From JAJEEA01 sp965243615 (lineage in GTDB: Bacteria > Acidobacteriota > Vicinamibacteria > Vicinamibacterales > UBA8438): a DNA stretch of 64,000 nucleotides. Below are positions 36,013 through 44,211 of the stretch, piece by piece (the stretch's first letter is position 1; each line of letters begins with the position of its first letter). The stretch spans positions 2,976,001 to 3,040,000 of the forward strand of contig CBDEVO010000003.1 of NCBI GenBank assembly GCA_965243615.1, given 5' to 3'. The translations under genes and the position numbers were made by a program. A model generated the notes under the pieces. The model saw only the letters and a list, made by a program, of their open reading frames with translations, was not told the DNA's origin and searched no databases.

Positions 36013-37041
36013 ATGCAGTCGTTGCCCGGCGAACTTCGCAACCAGCTCGCGGCGGTGGTCAAGGCGGCCCGCCGGACCGGCGAGGCTGGCGCGCGTAGCG
36101 CCCTGGGGGTGCTGGCCGTCGGCGATGCTCGGCCGCACCCGTCGCTGTCGCCGGATGAGCAGGACCTGCGGCGGCGGCTCCGCGCGCACGGGCGTCAGCT
36201 CGGCGACCGCCTCGACGCGGAGAACGGCGTGCAGCAAGTCGCGCGCCTTGCCCACGAGGTCGCTTACGAGCACTGGCACCGGATGCTGTTCGCCCGCTTC
36301 CTGGCCGAGAACGACCTGCTGATCGAGCCCGACTCGGGCGTCGCCGTCTCGCTGACCGAGTGCGAGGAGTTGGCCCGCGAGCGGGACCAGGACTGCTGGA
36401 CCGTGGCCGGACGCTTCGCGCTTCTCGGGACGCGCGAGCCGCAGCGCTGGCTGCCGCACGCGTTCATCCAGTCGGTGGCGTACCGTGGCGTCAGCGTTTC
36501 AGACGCGATGGGCTCGCCGCGCTACCAGCTCGATGCCAAGGACAACGACGGACCGCTCGACGATCAGATCGAGTACGCCTGCCGGTTCGTGGCGAGGAAT
36601 CAGCGGGTTGAGGCATCGAAGCACCTGGGGCGCATCGACTGGCCGCAGTACGACTTGGCGGCAGTCTTCGAGGCCGTCGTCAACGCCGTCGCGCATCGCG
36701 ACTACTCGCGTCGCGGGTCCAAGGTGCGCCTGCGGATGTTCTCGGACCGCATCGAGCTGTACTCGCCGGGCGCGCCGGCCAACGGCATGCGCCTCGATGA
36801 GATCGCCTACAAGCAGAATGCACGGAACCCTGCCGTCGCCAACCTCCTCAAGCGCTGCGCGGTCGCGGAGGAAATCGTGGCGCCGCGCGGCACGATGATG
36901 GACCGGCGCGGCGCGGGCGTGCCGGCCATTCTCGCGCGGAGCCGGCGCATCTCGGGCAGACAGCCCGTGTATGAGCTGTTCGGGGACGAGCTGCGTCTGA
37001 CAATCTACGCGGCCGACCCTGCCGCCGGCGACTCGGTGTAG
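36013..37041 (+). pseudogene. Chimeric remnant: N-terminus of BREX methyltransferase PglX joined to the C-terminal half of an AlbA_2/ATP-binding regulator
   Basis: A 342-residue open frame with two unrelated halves. Residues 1-135 match the start of PglX: LPGELRNQLAAVVKAARR, a Leu/Arg-rich helix, ARLAHEVAYEHWHRMLFARFLAENDLLIEP and the ECEELARERDQDCWTVAGRFA block just before the methyltransferase core. From about residue 136 the sequence becomes LLGTREPQRWLPHAFIQSVAYRG, then an HATPase_c_4-type module (VNAVAHRDYSRRGSKVRLRMFSDRIELYSPG). The entire N6-adenine methyltransferase domain and target-recognition part of PglX, about 1,000 residues, are absent. The junction is in frame near 36418. The fusion may be expressed, but no methylation activity is possible. 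Confidence 0.75.
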
Positions 37042-37079
37042 CGGAGCAGGCGGACCGTCGGCCATGGAGACACCGCGGC

Positions 37080-38357
37080 ATGTCCTTCCTTGACGCGTCG
37101 TTGCGAAAGACCTGGGACTCGCGGCGGGCGAGGAGGCAGGTGGAGGACAACTTGTCGCGGCAGTTTCGTCCTGCCGTTCCGCTGGCGAAGGCCGAGGGCG
37201 CGTTCATCGCGCTGGCGGCCGGGGACGCGCTGGGTTGGCCGCAGGAGATGCCGCGGCGCGTTCGGGGCGGGGTTGGCGGCGGCGCGCCGAGTCTGGAGTT
37301 CCGGGCATGGACGCGGCGGAGCGGCGGTCGGTTCGGACTCTACGATGAGACCATCGGGGCCGGCGAGTACAGCGACGATACGCAGCTCGCGCTGGCGGTG
37401 GCGCGCTGCCGTGCGAATCACGGCGCCGATTGGTGGAAGGCGTGGGTGCGGATGGAGCTGCCCCGCTGGACGCTCTACGAGCGCGGCGGCGGGGGCGCGA
37501 CGAAGCGGGCGGCGGGGGCTTGGTGCGCCGGCGTGCCCCCGTGGCTGGCGGACACGGCCGACGACCTTCGCCGGTACTTCGGCGCGGGCGGCAACGGGGT
37601 CGCCGTGCGGGTGCTGCCGCACGCCCTGTTTCTGGCGGGGAACGACGATCCGGCGGCGCTGGTGCAGGACGTCGTGCGGGACGGCGTCGCGACGCACGGC
37701 CATCCGCGGGCGTTGGTGGGCGCGACGGCGAATGCGTTCGCCGCGTGGTCGCTGGCGCGCCGGCGTGCGACGCTGAGGTTCGGAGAGCTGCTGGACCTGC
37801 TGTTGGACGAAGCGGGTGCCTGGGGCCAGTTTCCGGAGCGGGGACGCGGCGCCGGCACGTGGCTGGCCGCGGCGGGCCGTGTGTTCGACGCGCCCTACGA
37901 AGGGGTCTGGAAGCGCACCGTCGAAGAGATGCGGGGATTGCTGGACAAGGCCCGCCACGGGATTCAGGCCGGCGCGCTGGCCGACGACCGGGCGGTGCTC
38001 GCCGACCTCGGATCCTTCGGCGCCGGCAGGGGCGCGGGCACGGTGGCCGCCGCGGCCGCTGCGTATCTCGCGGCGAGACATGCGGCGCAGCCTGCGCAGG
38101 GTGTACTGCGGGCGGCGTTCGAGTCGGGCGCCGATACCGACACGCTCGCCGCGATGACCGGGGGGCTCCTGGGGTGTCTCGCCGGGGACGAGTGGCTGCC
38201 GGCGCCATGGCGGCGCGTGCAGGACGCCGCCTACCTGCGCAGCCTAGTGCTGCCCTTGCCCCGGATCTCGCCGGCTGGACTTCGTAAATGCGTGCAAGGT
38301 CATCCGAATTCGTCCCGCAGTTCGAACGCGAAGGTCATGGCGACGAGCTGGGTGTAG
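37080..38357 (+). pseudogene. ADP-ribosylglycohydrolase (DraG-like), 5' part, interrupted by a Tn5/IS4-type element
   Basis: Genuine codons run from 37080 to 38249 (390 codons); the rest to 38357 is transposon end. Family motifs are present: GDALG (48-52), SDDT (98-101) and SGADTDTLA near residue 355, the Asp/Thr set binding two metal ions in ADP-ribosylhydrolases. These enzymes remove ADP-ribose from proteins or other targets. With the insertion removed the frame continues at 40709 for 89 residues, total 479, so the whole hydrolase domain lies before the insertion and a C-terminal extra domain after it. The truncated product could still fold and be active. It sits where the rest of pglX would be expected. 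Confidence 0.82.
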
Positions 38358-40700
38358 CCATGCCACAGGAGCTGCGCGCCGGGCGGGTCGCGCTTGCGCC
38401 CGAGCCAGCCGCCGAGGCGGGCCACCAGACCGACGGCTTCACCAAGGGGCGTCGGCGCCGGCAGGTTGCGGGAGCGGGCGAAGACCGCGAGCACGCGCAA
38501 CTCGCTGTCGGAAAACAGCAAGTCCGGCGGCAGGTCGGGGGTCTCGCGCCCGAGCTGGACCATCAACTGGATTCGCCACCCCACGACCATCTTGATGGCG
38601 ATGGCCCGCTCGAGACGCTCCGCCGTGTGGTGCTGCAACTCCTCCACCTTGCAGCCGGACTTGAGGACCCGGAAGTACTCTTCGATGCGCCAGCGCAGGG
38701 CGTACCAGCTCAGAATACGCATCGCGTCATCGACGCTGGTCACCCGCAGCGTGGTCAACAGGAACCACTCCAGCGGCTTGACCGCGGGCGGGGGGTGTTC
38801 CTCGCGCGCATGGACGATGAACAGCGCCACCGGCTCGGCGCCGGGGCACGGCAGCGTCACCGGCTGGTAGCGCAGGGTCAACTCGGCGTCGCGCTTGGCC
38901 CGGCCGGCCTTGGCGGGCTGTTTGCTGGCCTTCACCCGCGCGCTCAGCCGTCCCACCTCGACTGTGGCGGCGCCGCGGGCCGGCGCGTTGCGCACCTCGT
39001 CGAACAGACGGCGCGAGACCACGTGCCCGTCGGCCGTCTTCTCCCGGCCGAGGACGCGGTCCACCTTCGCCCGCACCAGCAGGTCGACCTGCGGGGCGTG
39101 CGCCCGGCGCTCGACGAACAGGTCGAGGAAGTCGGCCTCGCGGTCCATCGTGCACACGACCCGGGTCTCCTCACCCAACCGCCCGGCCGCCTCCGCGCAG
39201 TCGCGCAGCCCCTCCACCCAACGGAACGACTTCCGCTCCTTGCGCGGCTTCGGCCGGCCTTTCTCCTCCGGAGCCGGGGGCTCGGGCGCGTCGAACGCGG
39301 CGCGCAGGACGCCCAGCGCCACGCCGTCCGTATTGACCGCCAAGGTCGTCTGCAGATCCAGGCCGCGGGCCACGGCGCCGGTCTGATTCGAGCCGATGAC
39401 TCCCAGCCCCTCGGTCCGGCTCCGCCGGGTGAAGTTCAGGCGGGTGCCGTCCTGGATGCAAAGCACCGTGTCATGCGCCCGCATCCGCCGCAGCGTGCGC
39501 TCGCGATGGGGGGCGAGAATGTTCTCGACCGTCACCGCGCTCTCGGCGGGCTGGTCGATCAGCCGGTAATGTCCCTTCACCGATGCTCTCGTACCGTTCG
39601 CGGCCCCGGGCATGGCGCGCTGCGGGGACTCGCCCAGCAGATGGGCGCTCAGCACCAGGCGCGCGCTCAGCCGCGCGTCCCCCAGCCGCGCCCCGCCGAA
39701 CTCGTGGTCCGCCCAGGATGCCGCGTCGAGCCCGTCGCCGACCTCGAGCGACGCCACGCCCGGCGCGGGCGCCTGGAGGGTGTCGCGCCACGCCGGCTCC
39801 AACACATACAGATACACGCCCTTGCGCGTTTCCGATGCCGCGTGCGTCCGGTCCTGGCGCCCGCGCCCGCAGGTCGCACCCACGCGGACCCAGTTCGCCG
39901 CCCGAAGGCTCGCCCCCGTCTGTGCGGTCTCGTCGACGAACGTCTCCAGCAGCCAGGGCCGATAGCCGTAGAGGCGCTCGCAGTCGTCACCGACCGCCCG
40001 GGCGGCCCGGCCCAACACGTGAGAGGCCAGATTGCGGCACGCGACGCCGGGGCGCACCAGCAACCGGCACAGGCCCAGCACCCGGTGCAGGTGGGCGCGT
40101 CGGCGCGTGTCGTCCCAGCCGATCCAGGCGTCGCGGTCTCGCAGGCGCCGCGCACTCGCGGCGAATCCCACCCCGCCCAGCCAACCATGCGCCGAGCCTA
40201 CCAGATAGCGCAGTTGAGGGCCGACAAACGGTCCGGCGCCGCGCGGGTGCTCATGCGCCATCAGCGTGTTCCAGATTCGGCGTTGCTCGTCGGTTTCCAC
40301 CCGCACCAGCGCCAAGTCCCGGACCTCGCCGACCGTGGCCGGCACGTCAACCGCAGGAGCCACCGGCTGCGGAAACACACGCGGCCCCCGCGCACCGCCG
40401 CGGGACGGCCGGTCCCGAGGCAGAGAAACGTGGCCCGCCGCCTCGAGGTCGGCCAACGCCGCCGAGCAGCTCGCGCGCTGCCACCGGCCGCGTCCATCGC
40501 GGAAATCGAACGCTTCACAGACGCGGTCGGCGACCTGCCCGAGCCCTTGAACGCCCTGCGCTACCGCCCCGTCCAGCACCTCGCGCAGCCGGGCGAGGTC
40601 GCCCCGCAGGCTGCGTCCAACCTGTCTCTGAATCTCCATGCCCGCCACCGTAGCGAGGTGGCTTCATGAAGTCCAGCGAAAAGTTACGGGGCAAGGGTAG
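38250..40700 (-). mobile_element. Tn5/IS4-family insertion sequence with DUF4338-transposase fusion
   Basis: 2451 bp. Terminal inverted repeats begin CTGCCCTTGCCCCG at the left and CTACCCTTGCCCCG read inward from the right; both reach CTGGACTTC about 25-33 bases in. An 8-bp target duplication GCCTAGTG is present at 38242-38249 and 40701-40708. One long minus-strand transposase gene fills the element. Excision with one duplicate restores the interrupted ADP-ribosylglycohydrolase frame exactly. Confidence 0.93.
38300..40639 (-). CDS. Transposase with N-terminal DruA-like (DUF4338) domain fused to a Tn5/IS4 catalytic domain
   Basis: 779 residues from the ATG at 40639 (a GTG at 40648 is also in frame). 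The first 300 residues contain the DUF4338 pattern shared with Druantia protein DruA (QLRYLVGSAHGWLGGVGF, GYRPWLLETFVDE, GRGRQDRT). The rest is a Tn5-type transposase: WADHEFGGARLGDARL, the Asp in VLCIQDGTRLNF, CTMDREADFLDLF and the Y-x2-R-x3-E-x6-K signature in YALRWRIEEYFRVLKSGCK. Twice the size of ordinary IS4 transposases because of the fused domain. It appears intact. Confidence 0.92.
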   Translation of the reverse strand: MEIQRQVGRSLRGDLARLREVLDGAVAQGVQGLGQVADRVCEAFDFRDGRGRWQRASCSAALADLEAAGHVSLPRDRPSRGGARGPRVFPQPVAPAVDVPATVGEVRDLALVRVETDEQRRIWNTLMAHEHPRGAGPFVGPQLRYLVGSAHGWLGGVGFAASARRLRDRDAWIGWDDTRRRAHLHRVLGLCRLLVRPGVACRNLASHVLGRAARAVGDDCERLYGYRPWLLETFVDETAQTGASLRAANWVRVGATCGRGRQDRTHAASETRKGVYLYVLEPAWRDTLQAPAPGVASLEVGDGLDAASWADHEFGGARLGDARLSARLVLSAHLLGESPQRAMPGAANGTRASVKGHYRLIDQPAESAVTVENILAPHRERTLRRMRAHDTVLCIQDGTRLNFTRRSRTEGLGVIGSNQTGAVARGLDLQTTLAVNTDGVALGVLRAAFDAPEPPAPEEKGRPKPRKERKSFRWVEGLRDCAEAAGRLGEETRVVCTMDREADFLDLFVERRAHAPQVDLLVRAKVDRVLGREKTADGHVVSRRLFDEVRNAPARGAATVEVGRLSARVKASKQPAKAGRAKRDAELTLRYQPVTLPCPGAEPVALFIVHAREEHPPPAVKPLEWFLLTTLRVTSVDDAMRILSWYALRWRIEEYFRVLKSGCKVEELQHHTAERLERAIAIKMVVGWRIQLMVQLGRETPDLPPDLLFSDSELRVLAVFARSRNLPAPTPLGEAVGLVARLGGWLGRKRDPPGAQLLWHGYTQLVAMTFAFELRDEFG

Positions 40701-40705
40701 GCCTA

Positions 40706-40978
40706 GTGGGCCGGGTCGCCCTGGGACCGTCGGCGCATCACGAGTCGGTGGAGGCTCCCGCGCTGCGGGCCATCCTGGCGAACCTCGAGTGGAACGTGCA
40801 ACACGAGGTGTCTCTTGGCGGGGGGATGCTCGCTCGGGCGACGGCGCTGCCGGATCTCAAGCCGATCTCGAAGTCGATCACGGTGCGCCCCTGGCGGCTC
40901 AGGACGTGCGAGGGGCAGACGCTGTACGTCACCCGGGTCGAGAAGCAGGGCGTGGGTCGGACCGCCGCCGCTTCATGA
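40706..40978 (+). pseudogene. ADP-ribosylglycohydrolase, 3' part after the insertion
   Basis: Continues the hydrolase frame after the second GCCTAGTG duplicate: GRVALGPSAHHESVEAPALR, then NLEWNVQHEVSLGGGM and ITVRPWRLRTCEGQTLYVTR. The GTG at 40706 is inside the duplicate. The 89 residues lie beyond the usual end of DraG-like enzymes and form an extra C-terminal domain that I do not recognise. It is open to its stop, so decay since the insertion has been slight. Confidence 0.75.
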
Positions 40979-41022
40979 CCGGAGAGGCGCGCGGGTCATG
41001 CGGGACGAGGACGCCAACCACC

Positions 41023-42213
41023 ATGGAATGGTCTGACGTGCGGCGGCGCATCGCGGCCGGGGAGGACGCCCGCACCGAGTTCAAGCGGAGGCTGGGGGAC
41101 CTGCGCGGGGTCGGCCGGACGGTCTGCGCGTTCGCCAACGGCGACGGGGGACTCATGGTCATCGGCGTCGATGATGCGGGCGGCATCGTCGGCGAAGGGG
41201 AGAACCCGGAGACGGTTCAGGAGCGGTTGGCGAGCTTTCTCCAGACCGGTTGCGGCAAGCCCGTGACCGCGGAGTGCGGCAGGCACGAGACCAAGGGCGG
41301 GTGGGTGCACTGGGTCGACGTGCACCGTCATCAGCGCGGATACGAGCCGTTCTCGTGCGACGGCCGGTTCTGGATCAGGCGCGGGCGGAGCACGGGGGCG
41401 CCGTCGCCCTCGGAGTTGCCGGAGCTGCTGAACGCCTTCGGACTGGTGCTGACAGAGAAGCAGATCATCCCGTCGGCAACAGTCGAAGACATCGATTTCG
41501 GCGCCGTGCGGGCGTTCATGCGCGCGCAGGGCCTCGATCTGGACGAAGCTCCCCAGCCGGCTCGCGAGGACGATCTGAGGAACGGCAGCATCGTCGACGA
41601 GCTGGACGGCGTGCTGCGGCCGACGCTCTACGGGCTGATGGTGTTCGGCCGCGACCCGCAGGCATACGCGCACACGCTGAGCCTGTTCGTGCAGTGCACG
41701 GCGTACGGGGGTACGGACCAGGCCGCCGACGTGTTGAGCGCCGGGGAAGGCAAGGGCCGGCTGCAGGACCAGGTGCAGCGGGCGATGGGCTGGTTTCGCA
41801 GTCTCGGCCGGAGGGAGACGTACGAGGGCATCCGGCGCATCGACGTCCCGCCGGTGCCGGAAGCGGCGTTGCGGGAGGCGCTGGTCAACGCCGTCATCCA
41901 CCGCGACTACGCCATCACCGGGTCGCAGGTGCTGCTGGAGGTGTTCGACGACCGCATCGTGGTGACGAGTCCCGGTGCGTTGCCCAATCACATGACCGTC
42001 GATCAGGCGCGCAAGGGCGGCGCTCCGCGGTCGCGCAACGAGATGATGGCGAACGCGATGGTCGTCGGCGGGTTGATGGAGCGCCGCGGGCGGGGCTGGC
42101 TGACGATGCGGCACGCGATGAGGCGCTTCAACGGAACCGAGCCCGAGCTGGTCAGCGACGAGCGCAACCGGTTCGTTCGGGTGACGTTCGCGCGGGGGAC
42201 GCGCCGTGGCTGA
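41023..42213 (+). CDS. AlbA_2-domain ATP-binding regulator (Schlafen-like N-terminus, HATPase_c_4)
   Basis: 396 residues from the ATG at 41023 (MEWSDVRRRIAAGEDARTEFKRR); the open frame extends further upstream only through the interrupted gene. Residues 15-120 form the AlbA_2 domain (TEFKRRLGDLRGVGRTVCAFANGDGGLMVIGVDD). The C-terminal part is HATPase_c_4-like (LREALVNAVIHRDYAITGSQVLLEVFDDRIVVTSPG). Proteins of this type are frequent in defence islands and are often labelled transcriptional regulators. It is distantly homologous to the C-terminal half fused to the PglX remnant, but too diverged to have caused that fusion by recombination. Confidence 0.82.
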   Translation: MEWSDVRRRIAAGEDARTEFKRRLGDLRGVGRTVCAFANGDGGLMVIGVDDAGGIVGEGENPETVQERLASFLQTGCGKPVTAECGRHETKGGWVHWVDVHRHQRGYEPFSCDGRFWIRRGRSTGAPSPSELPELLNAFGLVLTEKQIIPSATVEDIDFGAVRAFMRAQGLDLDEAPQPAREDDLRNGSIVDELDGVLRPTLYGLMVFGRDPQAYAHTLSLFVQCTAYGGTDQAADVLSAGEGKGRLQDQVQRAMGWFRSLGRRETYEGIRRIDVPPVPEAALREALVNAVIHRDYAITGSQVLLEVFDDRIVVTSPGALPNHMTVDQARKGGAPRSRNEMMANAMVVGGLMERRGRGWLTMRHAMRRFNGTEPELVSDERNRFVRVTFARGTRRG

Positions 42214-42369
42214 CACCTCCGATGGGCGGCCAGCCGTGCGTCCTCGACGAGACGAGACGCGCGGCCGGCGTCCGCTATGCGGTGGTTTGGAAAAGGGGTC
42301 GGTCGTAGTGCCGGGGCTTCGTGGACGGGGGCGGCGTACATGGCGACCCGCGGCGCCGAGGGACCCGAG

Positions 42370-44211
42370 ATGACACCTGACGAACCCGACTACCCCGCCA
42401 TCCCCTACGGGTTGGCCAACTTCCGGCGCATCCGCATGGAGCGCAGGCTCTGGGTCGACAAGACGCGCTTTCTCCGCGCGATGGACGGGGTGGACCACGC
42501 CGTCCTGATCCGGCCGCGGCGCTTCGGCAAGACGTGCTGGGTGTCGGTGCTGGAGCACTACTACGACCGCAAGTGGGCGCACGAGTTCGACGCCGTGTTC
42601 GGGGGCACCGATATCGGTCGGGAGCCGACCGGGAAGCGTCACCGCTACGTCGTGCTGCGCTTCAACTTCTCGGCGTTCAAGACCGCCCTCGACGGTCTGG
42701 AGTACCACTTCGAGGAGTATTGCCAGCTCAGGCTGCGCGGCGCGCTGGAGCGGAATCCGGACCTGTTCCCCGAGGCGGCGGTCCGGCGCATCCGCGCCCC
42801 GGCGTCCGTGAACGGTCAGCTCAACGAGCTGTTCATGTACGTGGCCGACCACGACATTCCGCTCTGCGCGCTCGTCGACGAGTACGACAACTTCGCCAAT
42901 ACGGTGCTGGCCCACCACGGCGAGGCGGCGTACCAGAGCTTCACCCGCGGCGGCGGCTTCTACCGCAACTTCTTGGCCACCCTGAAGGCGGGGACCGACG
43001 CGGGGAGCGGCGGGCTGGAGCGCCTGTTCATCACCGGCGTCTCGCCCGTCACCCTCGACGACGTCACGAGCGGCTTCAACATCGGGAGGAACATCAGCCT
43101 GCAGCCCGAGTTCAACGACCTGCTCGGGTTCACCGAGGACGAGATGCGGGGCCTGCTGGAGATCTATCGCGAGCGCGGCGTGCTCGACCAGGACGTGGAC
43201 GCCGCACTGGACGTCATGCGCGAGTGGTACAACGGCTACCGGTTCGCCGAGGACGTGGAGGGCGAGCTCTACAGCACCGACATGGTGCTCTACTACCTGT
43301 GCGAGTCCATCCCGAACAAATCTCTCCCGAGGTACCTGATCGACACCAACGTCCGCATCGACTACGGCAAGCTGCGTCGCTTCTTTCTTGCGAGGGGTTC
43401 CCCCTCGCGCTCCCCCGCTGAGGGCTCTCTGGTGGTCGGCCGGCAGCTCAACGGCAACTTCGAGCTTCTGCGGCACGTCATCGGCGAAGGACGGGTGGAC
43501 GCCGAGGTGCAACCCAGCTTCCCGCTGGAGCGGTTGGGCGAACGGGAGAACTTCCTCTCGCTGCTGTATTTCTTCGGCCTGCTGAGCTTCCGGCACGTCT
43601 CGGGCGACACGCCTTGCCTGGGCATTCCCAACCAGACCGTCCGGCGGCTCATGTACGGCTACCTGCGCGACGGCTGGCGCGACGTGGACGTGTTCTCGGT
43701 CGACGCCTACGACTGCTCGCGACTGGTGCGGGCGATGGCCTACGAAGGGGACTGGCGGCCGGCGCTGGAGCACCTGCGCGATGCGGTTCGGCGCCAGACC
43801 GGGATTCGCGACTACGTGGACGGCGAGAAGGTGGTGCACGCCTTTCTCGCCGCCCACTTCAGCCTGCTCGACGTGTTCCTGATCCACACCGAGCACGAGC
43901 TGAACAAGGGCTACGCCGACCTCTACCTGGAGCCGTTCGCGGCCCGCTACCCGGGCGTGGCGTTCGGCTACGTGATCGAGGTCAAGTACCTGAAGCGGCG
44001 CGAGAGCCTGAACGAGTCCGTGGTAGCGGGGAAGTTGCGGGAGGCGGCGAACCAGGTGCGGGGCTATCTGGCCGACGAGGGCTTGCAGCGCCGCCATACG
44101 TCGGTGAGGCACGTCGGCCTTGCGGTGGTGTTCCACGGCTGGGAGATGGCCGCCTGCGAGGCGGTGGGCGGCGGCTCGGAGCCGGGGGAAGTGGGAGTCG
44201 ATTCACGATGA
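42370..44211 (+). CDS. AAA-ATPase-like protein with C-terminal PD-(D/E)XK nuclease domain (DUF1703)
   Basis: 613 residues from the ATG at 42370, with GAGGGA 8 bases before it; an ATG at 42340 is an alternative. Walker A is RPRRFGKT (48-55), the form seen in the PF09820 AAA-ATPase-like family, with IPYGLANFRRIR before it and LVDEYDNF as Walker B. Near the C-terminus, ELNKGYADLYLEPF and YVIEVKYLK give the D...ExK set of a PD-(D/E)XK nuclease. Such proteins are common in phage-rich or defence regions. It ends in ATGA overlap with pglZ, so it is built into the BREX operon. Confidence 0.82.
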   Translation: MTPDEPDYPAIPYGLANFRRIRMERRLWVDKTRFLRAMDGVDHAVLIRPRRFGKTCWVSVLEHYYDRKWAHEFDAVFGGTDIGREPTGKRHRYVVLRFNFSAFKTALDGLEYHFEEYCQLRLRGALERNPDLFPEAAVRRIRAPASVNGQLNELFMYVADHDIPLCALVDEYDNFANTVLAHHGEAAYQSFTRGGGFYRNFLATLKAGTDAGSGGLERLFITGVSPVTLDDVTSGFNIGRNISLQPEFNDLLGFTEDEMRGLLEIYRERGVLDQDVDAALDVMREWYNGYRFAEDVEGELYSTDMVLYYLCESIPNKSLPRYLIDTNVRIDYGKLRRFFLARGSPSRSPAEGSLVVGRQLNGNFELLRHVIGEGRVDAEVQPSFPLERLGERENFLSLLYFFGLLSFRHVSGDTPCLGIPNQTVRRLMYGYLRDGWRDVDVFSVDAYDCSRLVRAMAYEGDWRPALEHLRDAVRRQTGIRDYVDGEKVVHAFLAAHFSLLDVFLIHTEHELNKGYADLYLEPFAARYPGVAFGYVIEVKYLKRRESLNESVVAGKLREAANQVRGYLADEGLQRRHTSVRHVGLAVVFHGWEMAACEAVGGGSEPGEVGVDSR

